Shown here in pieces: positions 1-10,561 of a stretch of 64,000 bases of DNA. Under the pieces are notes generated by a model that made no database searches, was not told the origin of the DNA, and saw only the letters and a list, made by a program, of their open reading frames with translations. Position numbers and translations under genes: made by a program. The DNA is from JAZKFT01 sp040386335 (GTDB taxonomy: Bacteria > Bacteroidota > Bacteroidia > Chitinophagales > Chitinophagaceae), in contig JAZKFT010000018.1 of NCBI GenBank assembly GCA_040386335.1, forward strand, positions 248,001 to 312,000, read 5' to 3'. Position 1 is the first letter of the stretch, and each line of letters begins with the position of its first letter.

Positions 1-1
1 C

Positions 2-3000
2 AGCGCTCCCGGTGTTCCTGTAGGCATTCACGCTATCGCAATAGGCGTAGCGGACTTTAACGGCGATGGGAATGAAGATTTTATTACCGCCAATGAAACG
101 ACATTTTCGGTGCGGTTGGGGAATGGTACAGGAGGTTTTACAGGAACCAGCAATATAATAACAACCAGTAACGCTGTGGGTTTAGCAATAAGTGATTTTA
201 ATAACGATGGTAAATATGATTTTACGATAGTAACCAGCACAGGGCCTTCTATTTTGATGATGTTGGGTGATGGCGGGGGCGGTTTCGTTCTGGCTGATAC
301 CAGGAGCGTGCTGACAAACCCTGAAAGTATTATTGTTGCGGATTTTAATAAAGACAACTTCCCCGATGTGGCCATTACAAACAGAGGAAGAGGATCGGTA
401 TCTGTGTTGCTGGGTAACGGTACTGGTGGCTACCTCAGTACGATCAACTCAAATGTTGGGCTGGAGCCGAATGAGCTCACTACCTGCGATTTCAATAAAG
501 ACGGCAATCTTGATCTTATCATTGGAGCTTACGATTCTCTAAACCTGTCTATATGCCTGGGCAATGGAAGCGGAAATTTTACTTTCGCCAGGAAAATCAC
601 AACCCCGGCAGGACTAACCCAGGTGAGTTACGGCGATTTTAATGGTGACGGAAATCCTGATATCGTCGCATCCACCTGGTATGGTTATCCCGGCATTCTT
701 ATTTATTATGGCGATGGAAATAATAACGTTACAGGCACTTCCATAATCGAGTTCGAAAGTGGTGCCAGTTCCAACGCCTTTCTTGTAGGTGATTTTAATG
801 CCGATGGGATGCAGGATATTGTCAGTTCTAATTTTTCCGGTACTGCACGTATTCTCCTGGGAGGGCAAAATCAGGTTGCCATAACTGGAAACGGCATTTC
901 CATCCCGGCTGGATCAACCACACCTTCACTGTCTAACCACACAGACTTTGGAACGGCCGGAAAAGTTGTTCGGAGCTATACAGTGAACAATAGCGGGACA
1001 GGCGGCCTTACTATTGGCAAAATCAATATCTCCGGACCTGATTCATCGTTGTTTACAGTTAGTGGAATCAATCTTCCTGCTGAAGTAAAAGCGGGAAGTT
1101 CGCGTACCTTTTCCGTCACTTTTGTGCCCACCACACCCGGCATCAAATCAGCCACCATAAACCTGGTTCATGATAACTGCGCTACATACAACTATAGTTT
1201 TGCCGTAAGCGGCATAGGCGCAGCTTCATCTGCAGGCAGTTACCCAACTGCTACCGTAACGGCTTCCAATCCCGGAACCACCATCAATCCACTGGTGCCG
1301 CCTGCTAACTATTCCCGTATTAATGCCACTACCAGCGCTGGTTTTAAAGGCATTTTGCAGGTAAATCCAGTCACAGGGGCTGTAAACGTTACAAATGCGC
1401 AGCCTGCCGGCACTTATACAATAAAGGTGAAGACAGTAAATAGCTTTGGAGAAGCTAATACCAGTTTTGTATTATCCGTGAGTAACCCGGTATGTAGCCA
1501 GGGGCTCTTTAGTGTAAAAAGCGATACCACATTCTATAATCCGCCTTCGTCTTTGGCAACAGGTGATTTCAATGGTGACGGAAAGCAGGACATCCTGTAT
1601 TCCACCGCCAGTAACAATACCATTACCTGCTTATTGGGTAATGGGTCGGGGTCATTTACCCAGGCCTCAACGATTTCAATAAACGACGTACCAGCGGCAA
1701 TTGTTGTGGCTGATTTTAACAGTGACGGTAAACAGGACATTGCCGTAGGGTCCGGATCCTATCCCTCTGCATCTATTTACATCCGCTTCGGAAATGGTGC
1801 AGGTGGCTTCACCGGCACAGATGTTGTAGGTGGTGGCTTCGGCGCCTCCTCTATCGCCGTGGCTGATTTTAACAATGATGGAAAAATTGACCTGTTATGC
1901 AACAATTACTGGAGCAATGCCGTCGCTGTACTTTTGGGAAATGGCTCAGGCGGATTTGAACCGGCTGTGGCATGGCCGGTGGGCAATTATCCCATTGCAG
2001 TCAGCGTTTCCGATTTCAACAATGACGGCAACGCGGATTTTGCGGTAGCCAATCTCATGGATAACAATATTTCCATTCGCCTGGGAGATGGTACTGGTAA
2101 TTTTAGTATTGGAGCAAATGTTCCAGCGGGGATTAACCCCTCGGCTCTTGTTTCAGGCGATTTTAATAACGATGGAAAGCAGGACCTGGCTGTAGGAACA
2201 AACGGGGGTAGCAATATCAGCACGCTTTCTGTGCGTTTGGGAAATGGAGCAGGGAGCTTTAGCACCACTTCCGATTATTCAAATTATACCCCTGTTTCAG
2301 GCCTGGTTTCCGGCGATTTTAATGGCGATGGAAAGCAAGATCTCCTTTATACAAGTAACAGAATTTACATTGCGTTCGGCAATGGCGCAGGGGGGATTTC
2401 AAACACTATTGTTGCCCGTGAAGGTTATGGCACTTCTTATGTTACGATTGGAGATTATAATGGCGATGGCCGGCAGGATTTCGTCAGTACCGATGCGTAC
2501 TATAAAAGGTTGTCAGTAAGCCTGGCTGCCATCAATAATATTTCGGTAGCAGGAAATAACACCATCATCGCCGATGGGGACAATACCCCTGCCACCACTG
2601 ACCATACAGATTTCGACGGAGCCACAGTGCGCAGGTATACAATCATGAATGCCGGTACTGCGCCTTTGATTATTTCAAGTATCAATATTATCGGTGCCGA
2701 TGCCGCATTGTTTACCAGGAGCAGCGTCACATTTCCGCTAACCATTAACGCCAGCGATTCTTCCTTTTTTACCGTAAGGTTTGCTCCATTGACCACCGGT
2801 TTAAAAACAGCCACCGTAAATATCACCAGCAATGGTTGTGGCGATGCCTTGTACGATTTTGCCATACAGGCCACTGCGGCTACACCAATTGCCGGCACCT
2901 ACCCTGATGCCATTATTGCTGCCCCGGGTGGCAATGCCAACGTTACACCATCTGTCGCGCCGTTGAATGCGGCCGGCATGATTGCATCCGCTTCGGGCAA

Positions 3001-6000
3001 TTTTAAAGGAACGCTGCAGGTGGATAATATTACAGGCGCTGTAAAAATCATTAACGCATACCCGGCCGGTACTTACACCATCACCGTGAAGTCTTATAGT
3101 GCGCTGGGTGCTGCCAGCAGCAGTTTTAAAATTACGGTAAATAGTGCTGTGTGTAAGCAGCCATTCTTCAACGCAGCCAGCAATGTAACCGTCGGCTCCT
3201 ACCCAAGGCATGTGGCAGTTGGCGATTTTAATAATGATGGCAAACAGGATATGGCCGCCGCCAACTACCTGGGCAACAGCGTCTCTATAAGGCTGGGTGA
3301 TGGCGCTGGTGGCTTCACCGGCGCGACGAATATTACTGTTGGCACCAATCCTTATGCCGTATTAATTGGGGACTTCAATGGCGATGGTTTTGCGGATTTC
3401 GCTTCCGCAAACAGTGGCAGTAATAACATTTCCATACGGCTGGGAGATGGCACCGGCAACTTTACAGGCACTACCACCATAGCGATCTCCGGTACGCCGT
3501 CCTCCATAAGAATGGCAGATTTTAATAATGACGGATTTCCCGACCTGGCGGTGCGTAGTGCTACTATTGGTTCGGTTACAATATGCCTGGGAACGGGAAG
3601 AGGAAATTTTAATATTTCCAACACACTAAATTATGCAACGCAGGTACGGGATTTCGTTATCGGCGATTTTAACAATGACTCTAATGTTGACATAGCTGCA
3701 GTTAGTAATACGGAACCCTGTTCCGTTATTTTACAACTTGGTGATGGTGCAGGGAATTTTTCGCCTTTTACGGATATCGCCTCGGGCAATTATCCTGGTT
3801 ACATGCTTGCAGCTGATTTTAACAGGGACGGCAATCTCGATTTTGCTATCGCCAGCACATCTGTTCCGGCAATACTGTCGGTAAGGTTGGGCGACGGTTT
3901 TGGTAGTTTTACCAGCCCTGCCAGCGTTACTATTGGGGCGGGTCAACTTTCCATTTCTTCAGGTGATTTTAACGGTGATGGCATAGAAGATATAGCAGTA
4001 GCTGTTAATTACACCAATTCCGTTTCCATATTTGCGGGCGATGGCAGCGGCAGGTTTAAATTATCCGGGGCTGTTACTGCAGGTGCAGGGCTTTTTTACA
4101 TTGCTACCGGCGATTTTAATGGTGATGGCAGGCAGGACCTGGTAACGGCGAACGAAACCAGTACTTCATTGTCAGTATTCCTGGCTAGCCCGGGCATCGC
4201 TGAAATTGATATTAAAGGAAACAACACAAGTATTGCCGATGGCAGCACCACACCAGCACTTGCCAACCACACCGATTTTGGAAATGTGTCCAGCAGCCTC
4301 ACAAGGAATTTCACCATACACAACACCGGCAACGGTAATATAAAAATTGATACGGTCTTTATAGCCGGGCTGGATACGACATCATTTAAAATTTCCGGCA
4401 TCATTATGCCGGCCACAATTTCAAGCGGTTCATCATTGTCTTTTGCTGTAAAATTTACGCCACCATCAGCCACCGTAAGATCTGCTATTATAAAAATTAT
4501 CAACAACGACTGCGATGAGGCCGACTATGATTTTGCCATCCAGGGCACCGGCGTAGCGCTGGCGCCGGCGCTGGGTAATTATGCTCCCACAACTATTGCT
4601 TATGCCGGAGGCAATGCAAGCATTGTTCCGTCGGCAGCGCCTGTTAACGCATTAAAGATTTCAGCCATAGCGTCAGCTAGTTTTAAGGGCCTGCTTTCTG
4701 TAAACCCTGCATCGGGTATTATCACTTTAACCAATGCACACCCTGCAGGTGTACACCAGGTAACGGTCAGGGCTTTTAATGGCTTTTCTGTTGTCAGCAC
4801 GGTTTTTAATCTTACCGTAAACAATCCACAATGCAGCCAGGGTTTGTTCAATGCCGCGACCAATATCACATTGGCAAACGGCTCGCAATTTGTTGCTATC
4901 GCCGATTTTAATAATGATGGCAAGCAGGACATGGTAGTCGTTAATAACTTCGGCAGCACCTTCTCTGTTGCACTCGGCAACGGCACTGGTGGTTTTACTG
5001 TTAGCCCCGCGATTGGTACGGGTGTGTACCCCGGATCCCCGGCGGTGGTGGATATTAATGGTGATGGAAAGACTGATATTGTTATACCAATCGGCAATGG
5101 CAGCAGTCTCTCTGTTTACATGGGTGATGGAGCAGGAAATTTTGTTGCTTCTGCCAGTGTTCCAACAGGCAGCGGCCCGAAGGCTGCCGAATTTGCCGAT
5201 TTTAATAATGATGGCAAGGCAGACATCGCAGCCGTTAACACAGCTTCAAAAACCATTGCTATCTTTCTTGGAAACGGGGATGGCGGATTTGTTGAAACCA
5301 CACCATTGTCAAACGGCATCTCCCCACAGGCTTTTGCGGTTTGCGATTTCAATAACGATGGCAACCAGGATATTATCCTGTCAAATAGTGTGACCAAGAC
5401 CATGTCGGTTTTTTCAGGAAATGGCTCGGGCGGCTTTGTACCGGTATCCACGATCACTTTGGCTAACCAACCCTTCGAATTCACTACCGGTGATTTTAAC
5501 AGGGACGACAAAACGGATATAGCGGTAGCTCTTTACAGCAACAGCCTGGTAGCTGTTAGGTTAGGAGACGGTACTGGCAACTTTACTGCGGCGGCGGATA
5601 TAACCGTTGGTGCAAATCCCGCGATCGTAAAAACGGGCGATTTTAATGGGGACGGCAATGCAGACTTGGCAGTCACTAATTATTCAGCTAACAGCGTCTC
5701 TATCCGGTTTGGTGATGGCTCTGGAAGTTTTGTCGCAGGTGCTTCCCTTATAACACCATCCAATACCTGGGGACTTGCTGTTGGAGACCTTAATGGTGAT
5801 GGCAGGCAGGACCTGGTAACGGCCAACCCGGTAACTGCCGGAACAGCGTCTGTGTTCCTCGCTAACGCCAATATCGCTGAAATAAATGTTCAGGGCAATA
5901 GCGTATCAATTCCTGACGGCAGCACCACGCCTTCATCCACAAACTTTACCGATTTCGGTAACGTAAGTACTAGCCTCAGCCGCACCTTCACGATTCAAAA

Positions 6001-9000
6001 TACTGGAACGGCGAGCCTTACGATCCGGAAAATTACCGCCAGCGGTGCTGACAGTACCCTGTTTACGGTGGGAAGCAGCACATTTCCCGCAACAATTGCA
6101 GCCGGGTCATCCCTGTCATTTACGGTTGGGTTTACTCCGGTGCTTGCAGGCCCGGCATCAGCTAAAATCACTATCACAAACGACGATTGTGATGAAGCCC
6201 TTTATGATTTTGCCATTGCTGGTAATGGTGTTTCATCCATTAGTACACTAGGAAATTACCCGGCAACAACGATAGCCAACGCCGGTGGAAATGCTGTTGT
6301 AACGCCTTCCGCAGCACCTGTCAATGCACCTAATATCAGCGCCTATACGTCACATGCGTTTAAAGGGACCTTACATGTAAATGCGGTAACCGGTGTTGTA
6401 ACTATTAGCAATGCACATCCGGCTGGTGTTTATACCGTTGTGGTGAAAGCCCATGGCGTTTCCCCCGTCACAACCACTTTTTCTCTCACTGTGAACAATC
6501 CTCAATGTAGCGGAGCAGTGTTTACCCAAACGCCGAACGTTGCTGTAGCAAATGGGCCTATATCGGTAGCTATCAGCGATATTAACAATGATGGTAAACA
6601 GGATATAGTAGTAGCTAATTATCTCGCTTCCACGGTTTCCATTTTGCAGGGTAGTGGCACCGGAACCTTCACCACAACATCCCTGGGAAGCATCGGTCTC
6701 AACCCGATCGGCGTTGCTTTCAGCGACTTAAACGGTGATGGTAAACAGGACCTGGCCATTATTAATGCGAACGACAGTACGGTAGCTATCAGGTTGGGTA
6801 ACGGCACCGGTGGATTCACAGGCGTTAATAGCTTTATGGTTGGCAGCAATCCCTATTCTATTACCACAGGTGATTTTAATGGCGATGGACAATCGGATAT
6901 CGCCACCGCCAATTATGGTTCGAAATCAGTTTCTGTGCGGTATGGCGATGGTGCGGGATACTTTACCGGCAATACCACTTTGGCGGTTGGCAACAACCCG
7001 GTTTCAATCATCAGGGGGGATTTCAATATTGATGGCATTTCAGACCTTGCTGTGTCCAACCTGAACAGCAATAACGTTTCGGTAATGCTGGGTACGGGAT
7101 CTGGTGGATTTAACCAGGCTCTTACAGTAACGGCCGGTACCAACCCGAGAGGGCTTACTACCGGAGATTTTAACGCGGATGGGATGCCGGATCTTGCAAT
7201 CGCCAACTCCGGGACGAATACCGTTTCTGTGCGGCTGGGTAACGGTACAGGCAGCTTTACCGGCACTACCGAAATTACGGTGGGAGCAGGCGCTTATGCA
7301 GTAACTACGGGGGATTACAACGGCGATGGCTACCTGGATCTGGTTGCGGCCAACTACACGAACAATACCATTTCCGTCAGGCTGGGAAATGGCACCGGCA
7401 ATTTCAGCACGTTATTTGACTACGGCGCCGGCACCAGGCCATCTTCCATTGCAACGGGCGATTTTAATAATGATGGTAAACAAGATTTCGCAACAGCTAA
7501 CTATGGAAGTAACAATGTGTTCATTCATATGGGTAGCACCGCAGATATCAGCGTGAGCGGTAACGAAGTGACTATTGCGGATGGTGATGCCACACCATCT
7601 CTTGCTGATTTTACAAATTATGGAAGGGGAGTGGTCGCCACCGACAATTGGCGCATATTCACGATCCGTAATACAGGGCTGTCAGATTTAGTGATCAATA
7701 GCATCACATTTAAAGGTGCAGATTCTGCTATGTTTTCAACTTTATTTTCATCATTTCCAAGAACGATTCCAGCGGGTTCCAGTGGCTCACAATATACAAA
7801 TTTCAAACCCACGAGCCCAGGCCTCAAGTCGGCAACCATCAACATAAATACCAATGATTGCGACGAACCGCTGTATAGTTTTGCTATTGCAGGAATGGGG
7901 ATGGATACCCCTGTACTGGGTACGTACAGAGACACATTAATTGCTATTGCGGGCGCTAATATAAAAGTGCCACCCTTGGCACCACCTGCCAATACTGTTT
8001 CTACTACAGCCTCTACTACCACAAACTTCAAGGGCCTGTTGGAGGTGGATCCGGTGACGGGCGTAGTATCTGTGACTAACGCGCAACCTGCAGGAACTTA
8101 CCTGGTTACTTTAAAAACAACAACAGGCGTTATTACAGTTACCAAGACCTTCAACTTAACCGTAGGAAATACCTTGGCCGGCCAGGGTAATTTTGTTGCA
8201 GGTTCTGTAATAAATGTTGGTACAAGTTCAACCCATGTAGCCATAGGTGATTTTAATGGCGACAGCAAACAAGACCTGGCGATAGCAAATGATGTCCTGA
8301 ACAATGTGGCGATCAAACTCGGCGATGGCCTGGGAAATTTTACCGGGAACAATCTTATTGCTGTTGGAAGCGCACCCCAACATATTGCTATTGGGGATTT
8401 TAATGGGGATGGCAAACAGGATTTTGCTACAGCCAACACTGGCAACGGTACAGTTTCTGTCAGGCTCGGCGATGGTGCCGGCAATTTTACTGGCAGTATA
8501 GAAGTGCCAGCAAACGCATCGCCTGTTTTTATCGCCATAGCCGATTTTAATGCCGATGGCAACCAGGACCTGGCCATAGCAAATGGAAATAACAACTCGG
8601 TTACAATCCGGATGGGGGATGGCACCGGCGCTTTTTCCGGCACTACGGGCGTATCTACTGGTACCAATCCGAGATCTGTAACCATATGGGACTTTAATGA
8701 CGATGGAAGGCACGATTTTATGTCCTTAAATAATGGAAATAATGGGACTATCGCGTATTACAGCTATAGCACTGGAGGCTTTTACTCGGGTAGTGGGAAC
8801 ACGGTGGGGAGTAGCCCGGTCGCGATGGCTACCGCAGACTTTAACGGCGATGGAAAACAGGATTTTATTACCGCCAATTTTGGCAATGCCACCCCGGCAG
8901 CGGCATTATCTGTTCGCCTGGGTGCCGGATCAAGTGTTTTTACGGGTACCGCCAATACCAATGTGCCGGCTTATCCGAATTCCGGTACCACCGCCGTGGC

Positions 9001-10543
9001 GACAGGAGATTTTAATGGTGATGGTAAAGCTGATATTGCTGTAACCCTTCGTAGCGCTGGTGTACCCACCATATCTGTTTTGATGGGCAATGGAACAGGA
9101 GGGTTCATTTATAGCTCAAGCCTGGTGATGGAAGCAGCAGGTCCCATTGCCGTGGGGGATTTCAACAATGACGGCTACCTGGATTTCGTAACAACAGCTA
9201 ACGGCCTGGTCGTGCCACGTTTTGGTGTGGCCCCAAGGATAAGCGTTACCGGTAACAATATCCCGATTGTCGACGGGGCCACTATACCGCTGCTGGCAAA
9301 CCATACAGATTTTGGAGTAGTTCCCGCCGGAGATAGCCTGACACGGATTTTTACCGTTAAAAACATCAGTGCCACAAACTTCGTCATTGATTCCATTAAC
9401 ATTGATGGCACTGACCGCAGTCTATATACGTTGTCATCCGGCGCGCTGCCAATAACTATTGCTCCTAATGATTCCGCGGTGGTGAACTTGAAATATAAAC
9501 CAACCACCATCGGCATTAAAAAAGCCAACGTGCATATTAAGTACAATGGTATTGGTGACAACAGTTTCGATTTTGCAGTGCAGGGCCTGTATTTCCTTCC
9601 GGGTGAGGCGCTCAATTTTGATGGTGTCAACGATTATATTGTTGTGCAGGATACCGTTGGAAATATTGGAACCGGTGCTGCCACCATTTCGGCCTGGATC
9701 AGAACAACAGCATTGACTGCATCTTCCATATTAACAAAAAGAAGCGCATGTACTACGGGAAATTATTTTGATGTAGGATTAATTGCCTCCGGCAAACTAA
9801 ACGCCGATTTTAGTGAATGGAGTGGCGGTGTAATTGTAAACAGGCAGACCCTTACCGGGAATATTACGGTAAATGACGGGCTCTGGCACCAGGTCGCTGT
9901 TGTAAGGAAAGACTCAACTTTGAGTTTATATGTAGATGGTGTATTGGATACTACGAAGACCGGTATCACCATTGCGACAATTAATAATTCTGGGTCATTA
10001 CTGATTGGCGCCCCGGTTTGTGTAACCAATGGAAAATCTTTCAAAGGAGATATGGACGAGCTAAGATTTTGGAACCGGGCTTTATCACAGGGATCCATAC
10101 AAAACACATTGCATTGCGAACTGGATACCACGCAATCAGGGATTTTGGTCTACTATAAGTTTAACCAGGGCCTGGCTGTTACTGACAACAGCACCATTAC
10201 ATCATTGAAAAATTTTCATGCCAATGGCAAAAATGCCAACCTGGTTGGGTTCACTTTAAATGGGAGTACTTCTAACTGGATAGCCCCCGGCGCAGTTGTG
10301 AGCGGAACTATCTGTAACAACGTGAATATTTGGTTGGGTAATACGCCCGATTGGGGCCTTGCCAGCAATTGGTCTCTGGACCAGGTGCCTGTTGAAGAAA
10401 GCATTGTTATCATTAATGCAGGCGTGCCGTTTATGCCGGAAATAACAGATCCGGCAAGTATTTGTTATAGTCTTACTTTGAATAACGGAGCTACGATCAC
10501 AATAAAAACTGGCGCAAACCTGCAAATCCTTAAAAGGAACTAA
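2..10543 (+). CDS. Giant FG-GAP/ASH-domain surface protein, 5' end outside window
   Basis: The reading frame is open from base 2 and its N-terminus lies beyond the window; about 3,513 residues are visible. Dozens of FG-GAP/VCBS repeats with the calcium-binding-like signature DFNGDGKQD alternate with six ASH-type (choice-of-anchor D) domains that begin near bases 872, 2539, 4204, 5882, 7541 and 9238. Each ASH domain except the last is followed by an Ig/cadherin-like segment (FKG.L.V...TG.V...NA.PAG.Y) and a Cys-containing linker. The C-terminal part has a LamG/concanavalin-like domain (from about base 9600, ALNFDGVNDYIVV) and ends with a 'GNW' module (ICYSLTLNNGATITIKTGA). FG-GAP propellers and LamG domains usually bind ligands, glycans or matrix, so a secreted or cell-surface adhesin is inferred. 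No type A T9SS sorting domain is visible at the C-terminus. The gene stands alone and is followed by a minus-strand gene. Confidence 0.9.
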   Translation, partial: SAPGVPVGIHAIAIGVADFNGDGNEDFITANETTFSVRLGNGTGGFTGTSNIITTSNAVGLAISDFNNDGKYDFTIVTSTGPSILMMLGDGGGGFVLADTRSVLTNPESIIVADFNKDNFPDVAITNRGRGSVSVLLGNGTGGYLSTINSNVGLEPNELTTCDFNKDGNLDLIIGAYDSLNLSICLGNGSGNFTFARKITTPAGLTQVSYGDFNGDGNPDIVASTWYGYPGILIYYGDGNNNVTGTSIIEFESGASSNAFLVGDFNADGMQDIVSSNFSGTARILLGGQNQVAITGNGISIPAGSTTPSLSNHTDFGTAGKVVRSYTVNNSGTGGLTIGKINISGPDSSLFTVSGINLPAEVKAGSSRTFSVTFVPTTPGIKSATINLVHDNCATYNYSFAVSGIGAASSAGSYPTATVTASNPGTTINPLVPPANYSRINATTSAGFKGILQVNPVTGAVNVTNAQPAGTYTIKVKTVNSFGEANTSFVLSVSNPVCSQGLFSVKSDTTFYNPPSSLATGDFNGDGKQDILYSTASNNTITCLLGNGSGSFTQASTISINDVPAAIVVADFNSDGKQDIAVGSGSYPSASIYIRFGNGAGGFTGTDVVGGGFGASSIAVADFNNDGKIDLLCNNYWSNAVAVLLGNGSGGFEPAVAWPVGNYPIAVSVSDFNNDGNADFAVANLMDNNISIRLGDGTGNFSIGANVPAGINPSALVSGDFNNDGKQDLAVGTNGGSNISTLSVRLGNGAGSFSTTSDYSNYTPVSGLVSGDFNGDGKQDLLYTSNRIYIAFGNGAGGISNTIVAREGYGTSYVTIGDYNGDGRQDFVSTDAYYKRLSVSLAAINNISVAGNNTIIADGDNTPATTDHTDFDGATVRRYTIMNAGTAPLIISSINIIGADAALFTRSSVTFPLTINASDSSFFTVRFAPLTTGLKTATVNITSNGCGDALYDFAIQATAATPIAGTYPDAIIAAPGGNANVTPSVAPLNAAGMIASASGNFKGTLQVDNITGAVKIINAYPAGTYTITVKSYSALGAASSSFKITVNSAVCKQPFFNAASNVTVGSYPRHVAVGDFNNDGKQDMAAANYLGNSVSIRLGDGAGGFTGATNITVGTNPYAVLIGDFNGDGFADFASANSGSNNISIRLGDGTGNFTGTTTIAISGTPSSIRMADFNNDGFPDLAVRSATIGSVTICLGTGRGNFNISNTLNYATQVRDFVIGDFNNDSNVDIAAVSNTEPCSVILQLGDGAGNFSPFTDIASGNYPGYMLAADFNRDGNLDFAIASTSVPAILSVRLGDGFGSFTSPASVTIGAGQLSISSGDFNGDGIEDIAVAVNYTNSVSIFAGDGSGRFKLSGAVTAGAGLFYIATGDFNGDGRQDLVTANETSTSLSVFLASPGIAEIDIKGNNTSIADGSTTPALANHTDFGNVSSSLTRNFTIHNTGNGNIKIDTVFIAGLDTTSFKISGIIMPATISSGSSLSFAVKFTPPSATVRSAIIKIINNDCDEADYDFAIQGTGVALAPALGNYAPTTIAYAGGNASIVPSAAPVNALKISAIASASFKGLLSVNPASGIITLTNAHPAGVHQVTVRAFNGFSVVSTVFNLTVNNPQCSQGLFNAATNITLANGSQFVAIADFNNDGKQDMVVVNNFGSTFSVALGNGTGGFTVSPAIGTGVYPGSPAVVDINGDGKTDIVIPIGNGSSLSVYMGDGAGNFVASASVPTGSGPKAAEFADFNNDGKADIAAVNTASKTIAIFLGNGDGGFVETTPLSNGISPQAFAVCDFNNDGNQDIILSNSVTKTMSVFSGNGSGGFVPVSTITLANQPFEFTTGDFNRDDKTDIAVALYSNSLVAVRLGDGTGNFTAAADITVGANPAIVKTGDFNGDGNADLAVTNYSANSVSIRFGDGSGSFVAGASLITPSNTWGLAVGDLNGDGRQDLVTANPVTAGTASVFLANANIAEINVQGNSVSIPDGSTTPSSTNFTDFGNVSTSLSRTFTIQNTGTASLTIRKITASGADSTLFTVGSSTFPATIAAGSSLSFTVGFTPVLAGPASAKITITNDDCDEALYDFAIAGNGVSSISTLGNYPATTIANAGGNAVVTPSAAPVNAPNISAYTSHAFKGTLHVNAVTGVVTISNAHPAGVYTVVVKAHGVSPVTTTFSLTVNNPQCSGAVFTQTPNVAVANGPISVAISDINNDGKQDIVVANYLASTVSILQGSGTGTFTTTSLGSIGLNPIGVAFSDLNGDGKQDLAIINANDSTVAIRLGNGTGGFTGVNSFMVGSNPYSITTGDFNGDGQSDIATANYGSKSVSVRYGDGAGYFTGNTTLAVGNNPVSIIRGDFNIDGISDLAVSNLNSNNVSVMLGTGSGGFNQALTVTAGTNPRGLTTGDFNADGMPDLAIANSGTNTVSVRLGNGTGSFTGTTEITVGAGAYAVTTGDYNGDGYLDLVAANYTNNTISVRLGNGTGNFSTLFDYGAGTRPSSIATGDFNNDGKQDFATANYGSNNVFIHMGSTADISVSGNEVTIADGDATPSLADFTNYGRGVVATDNWRIFTIRNTGLSDLVINSITFKGADSAMFSTLFSSFPRTIPAGSSGSQYTNFKPTSPGLKSATININTNDCDEPLYSFAIAGMGMDTPVLGTYRDTLIAIAGANIKVPPLAPPANTVSTTASTTTNFKGLLEVDPVTGVVSVTNAQPAGTYLVTLKTTTGVITVTKTFNLTVGNTLAGQGNFVAGSVINVGTSSTHVAIGDFNGDSKQDLAIANDVLNNVAIKLGDGLGNFTGNNLIAVGSAPQHIAIGDFNGDGKQDFATANTGNGTVSVRLGDGAGNFTGSIEVPANASPVFIAIADFNADGNQDLAIANGNNNSVTIRMGDGTGAFSGTTGVSTGTNPRSVTIWDFNDDGRHDFMSLNNGNNGTIAYYSYSTGGFYSGSGNTVGSSPVAMATADFNGDGKQDFITANFGNATPAAALSVRLGAGSSVFTGTANTNVPAYPNSGTTAVATGDFNGDGKADIAVTLRSAGVPTISVLMGNGTGGFIYSSSLVMEAAGPIAVGDFNNDGYLDFVTTANGLVVPRFGVAPRISVTGNNIPIVDGATIPLLANHTDFGVVPAGDSLTRIFTVKNISATNFVIDSINIDGTDRSLYTLSSGALPITIAPNDSAVVNLKYKPTTIGIKKANVHIKYNGIGDNSFDFAVQGLYFLPGEALNFDGVNDYIVVQDTVGNIGTGAATISAWIRTTALTASSILTKRSACTTGNYFDVGLIASGKLNADFSEWSGGVIVNRQTLTGNITVNDGLWHQVAVVRKDSTLSLYVDGVLDTTKTGITIATINNSGSLLIGAPVCVTNGKSFKGDMDELRFWNRALSQGSIQNTLHCELDTTQSGILVYYKFNQGLAVTDNSTITSLKNFHANGKNANLVGFTLNGSTSNWIAPGAVVSGTICNNVNIWLGNTPDWGLASNWSLDQVPVEESIVIINAGVPFMPEITDPASICYSLTLNNGATITIKTGANLQILKRN
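872..10000 (+). repeat. Long-period intragenic module repeat (about 1.66-1.70 kb)
   Basis: Six ASH-domain starts are separated by about 1,667, 1,665, 1,678, 1,659 and 1,697 bases, so the protein is built from a near-constant module of about 555 residues: propeller blades, then ASH, then an Ig-like segment. Units are diverged, not identical, which suggests old duplication or assembly under a length constraint. The last unit switches from the Ig-like segment to LamG. Confidence 0.8.
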
Positions 10544-10561
10544 GCTCATAATCTACATGGG

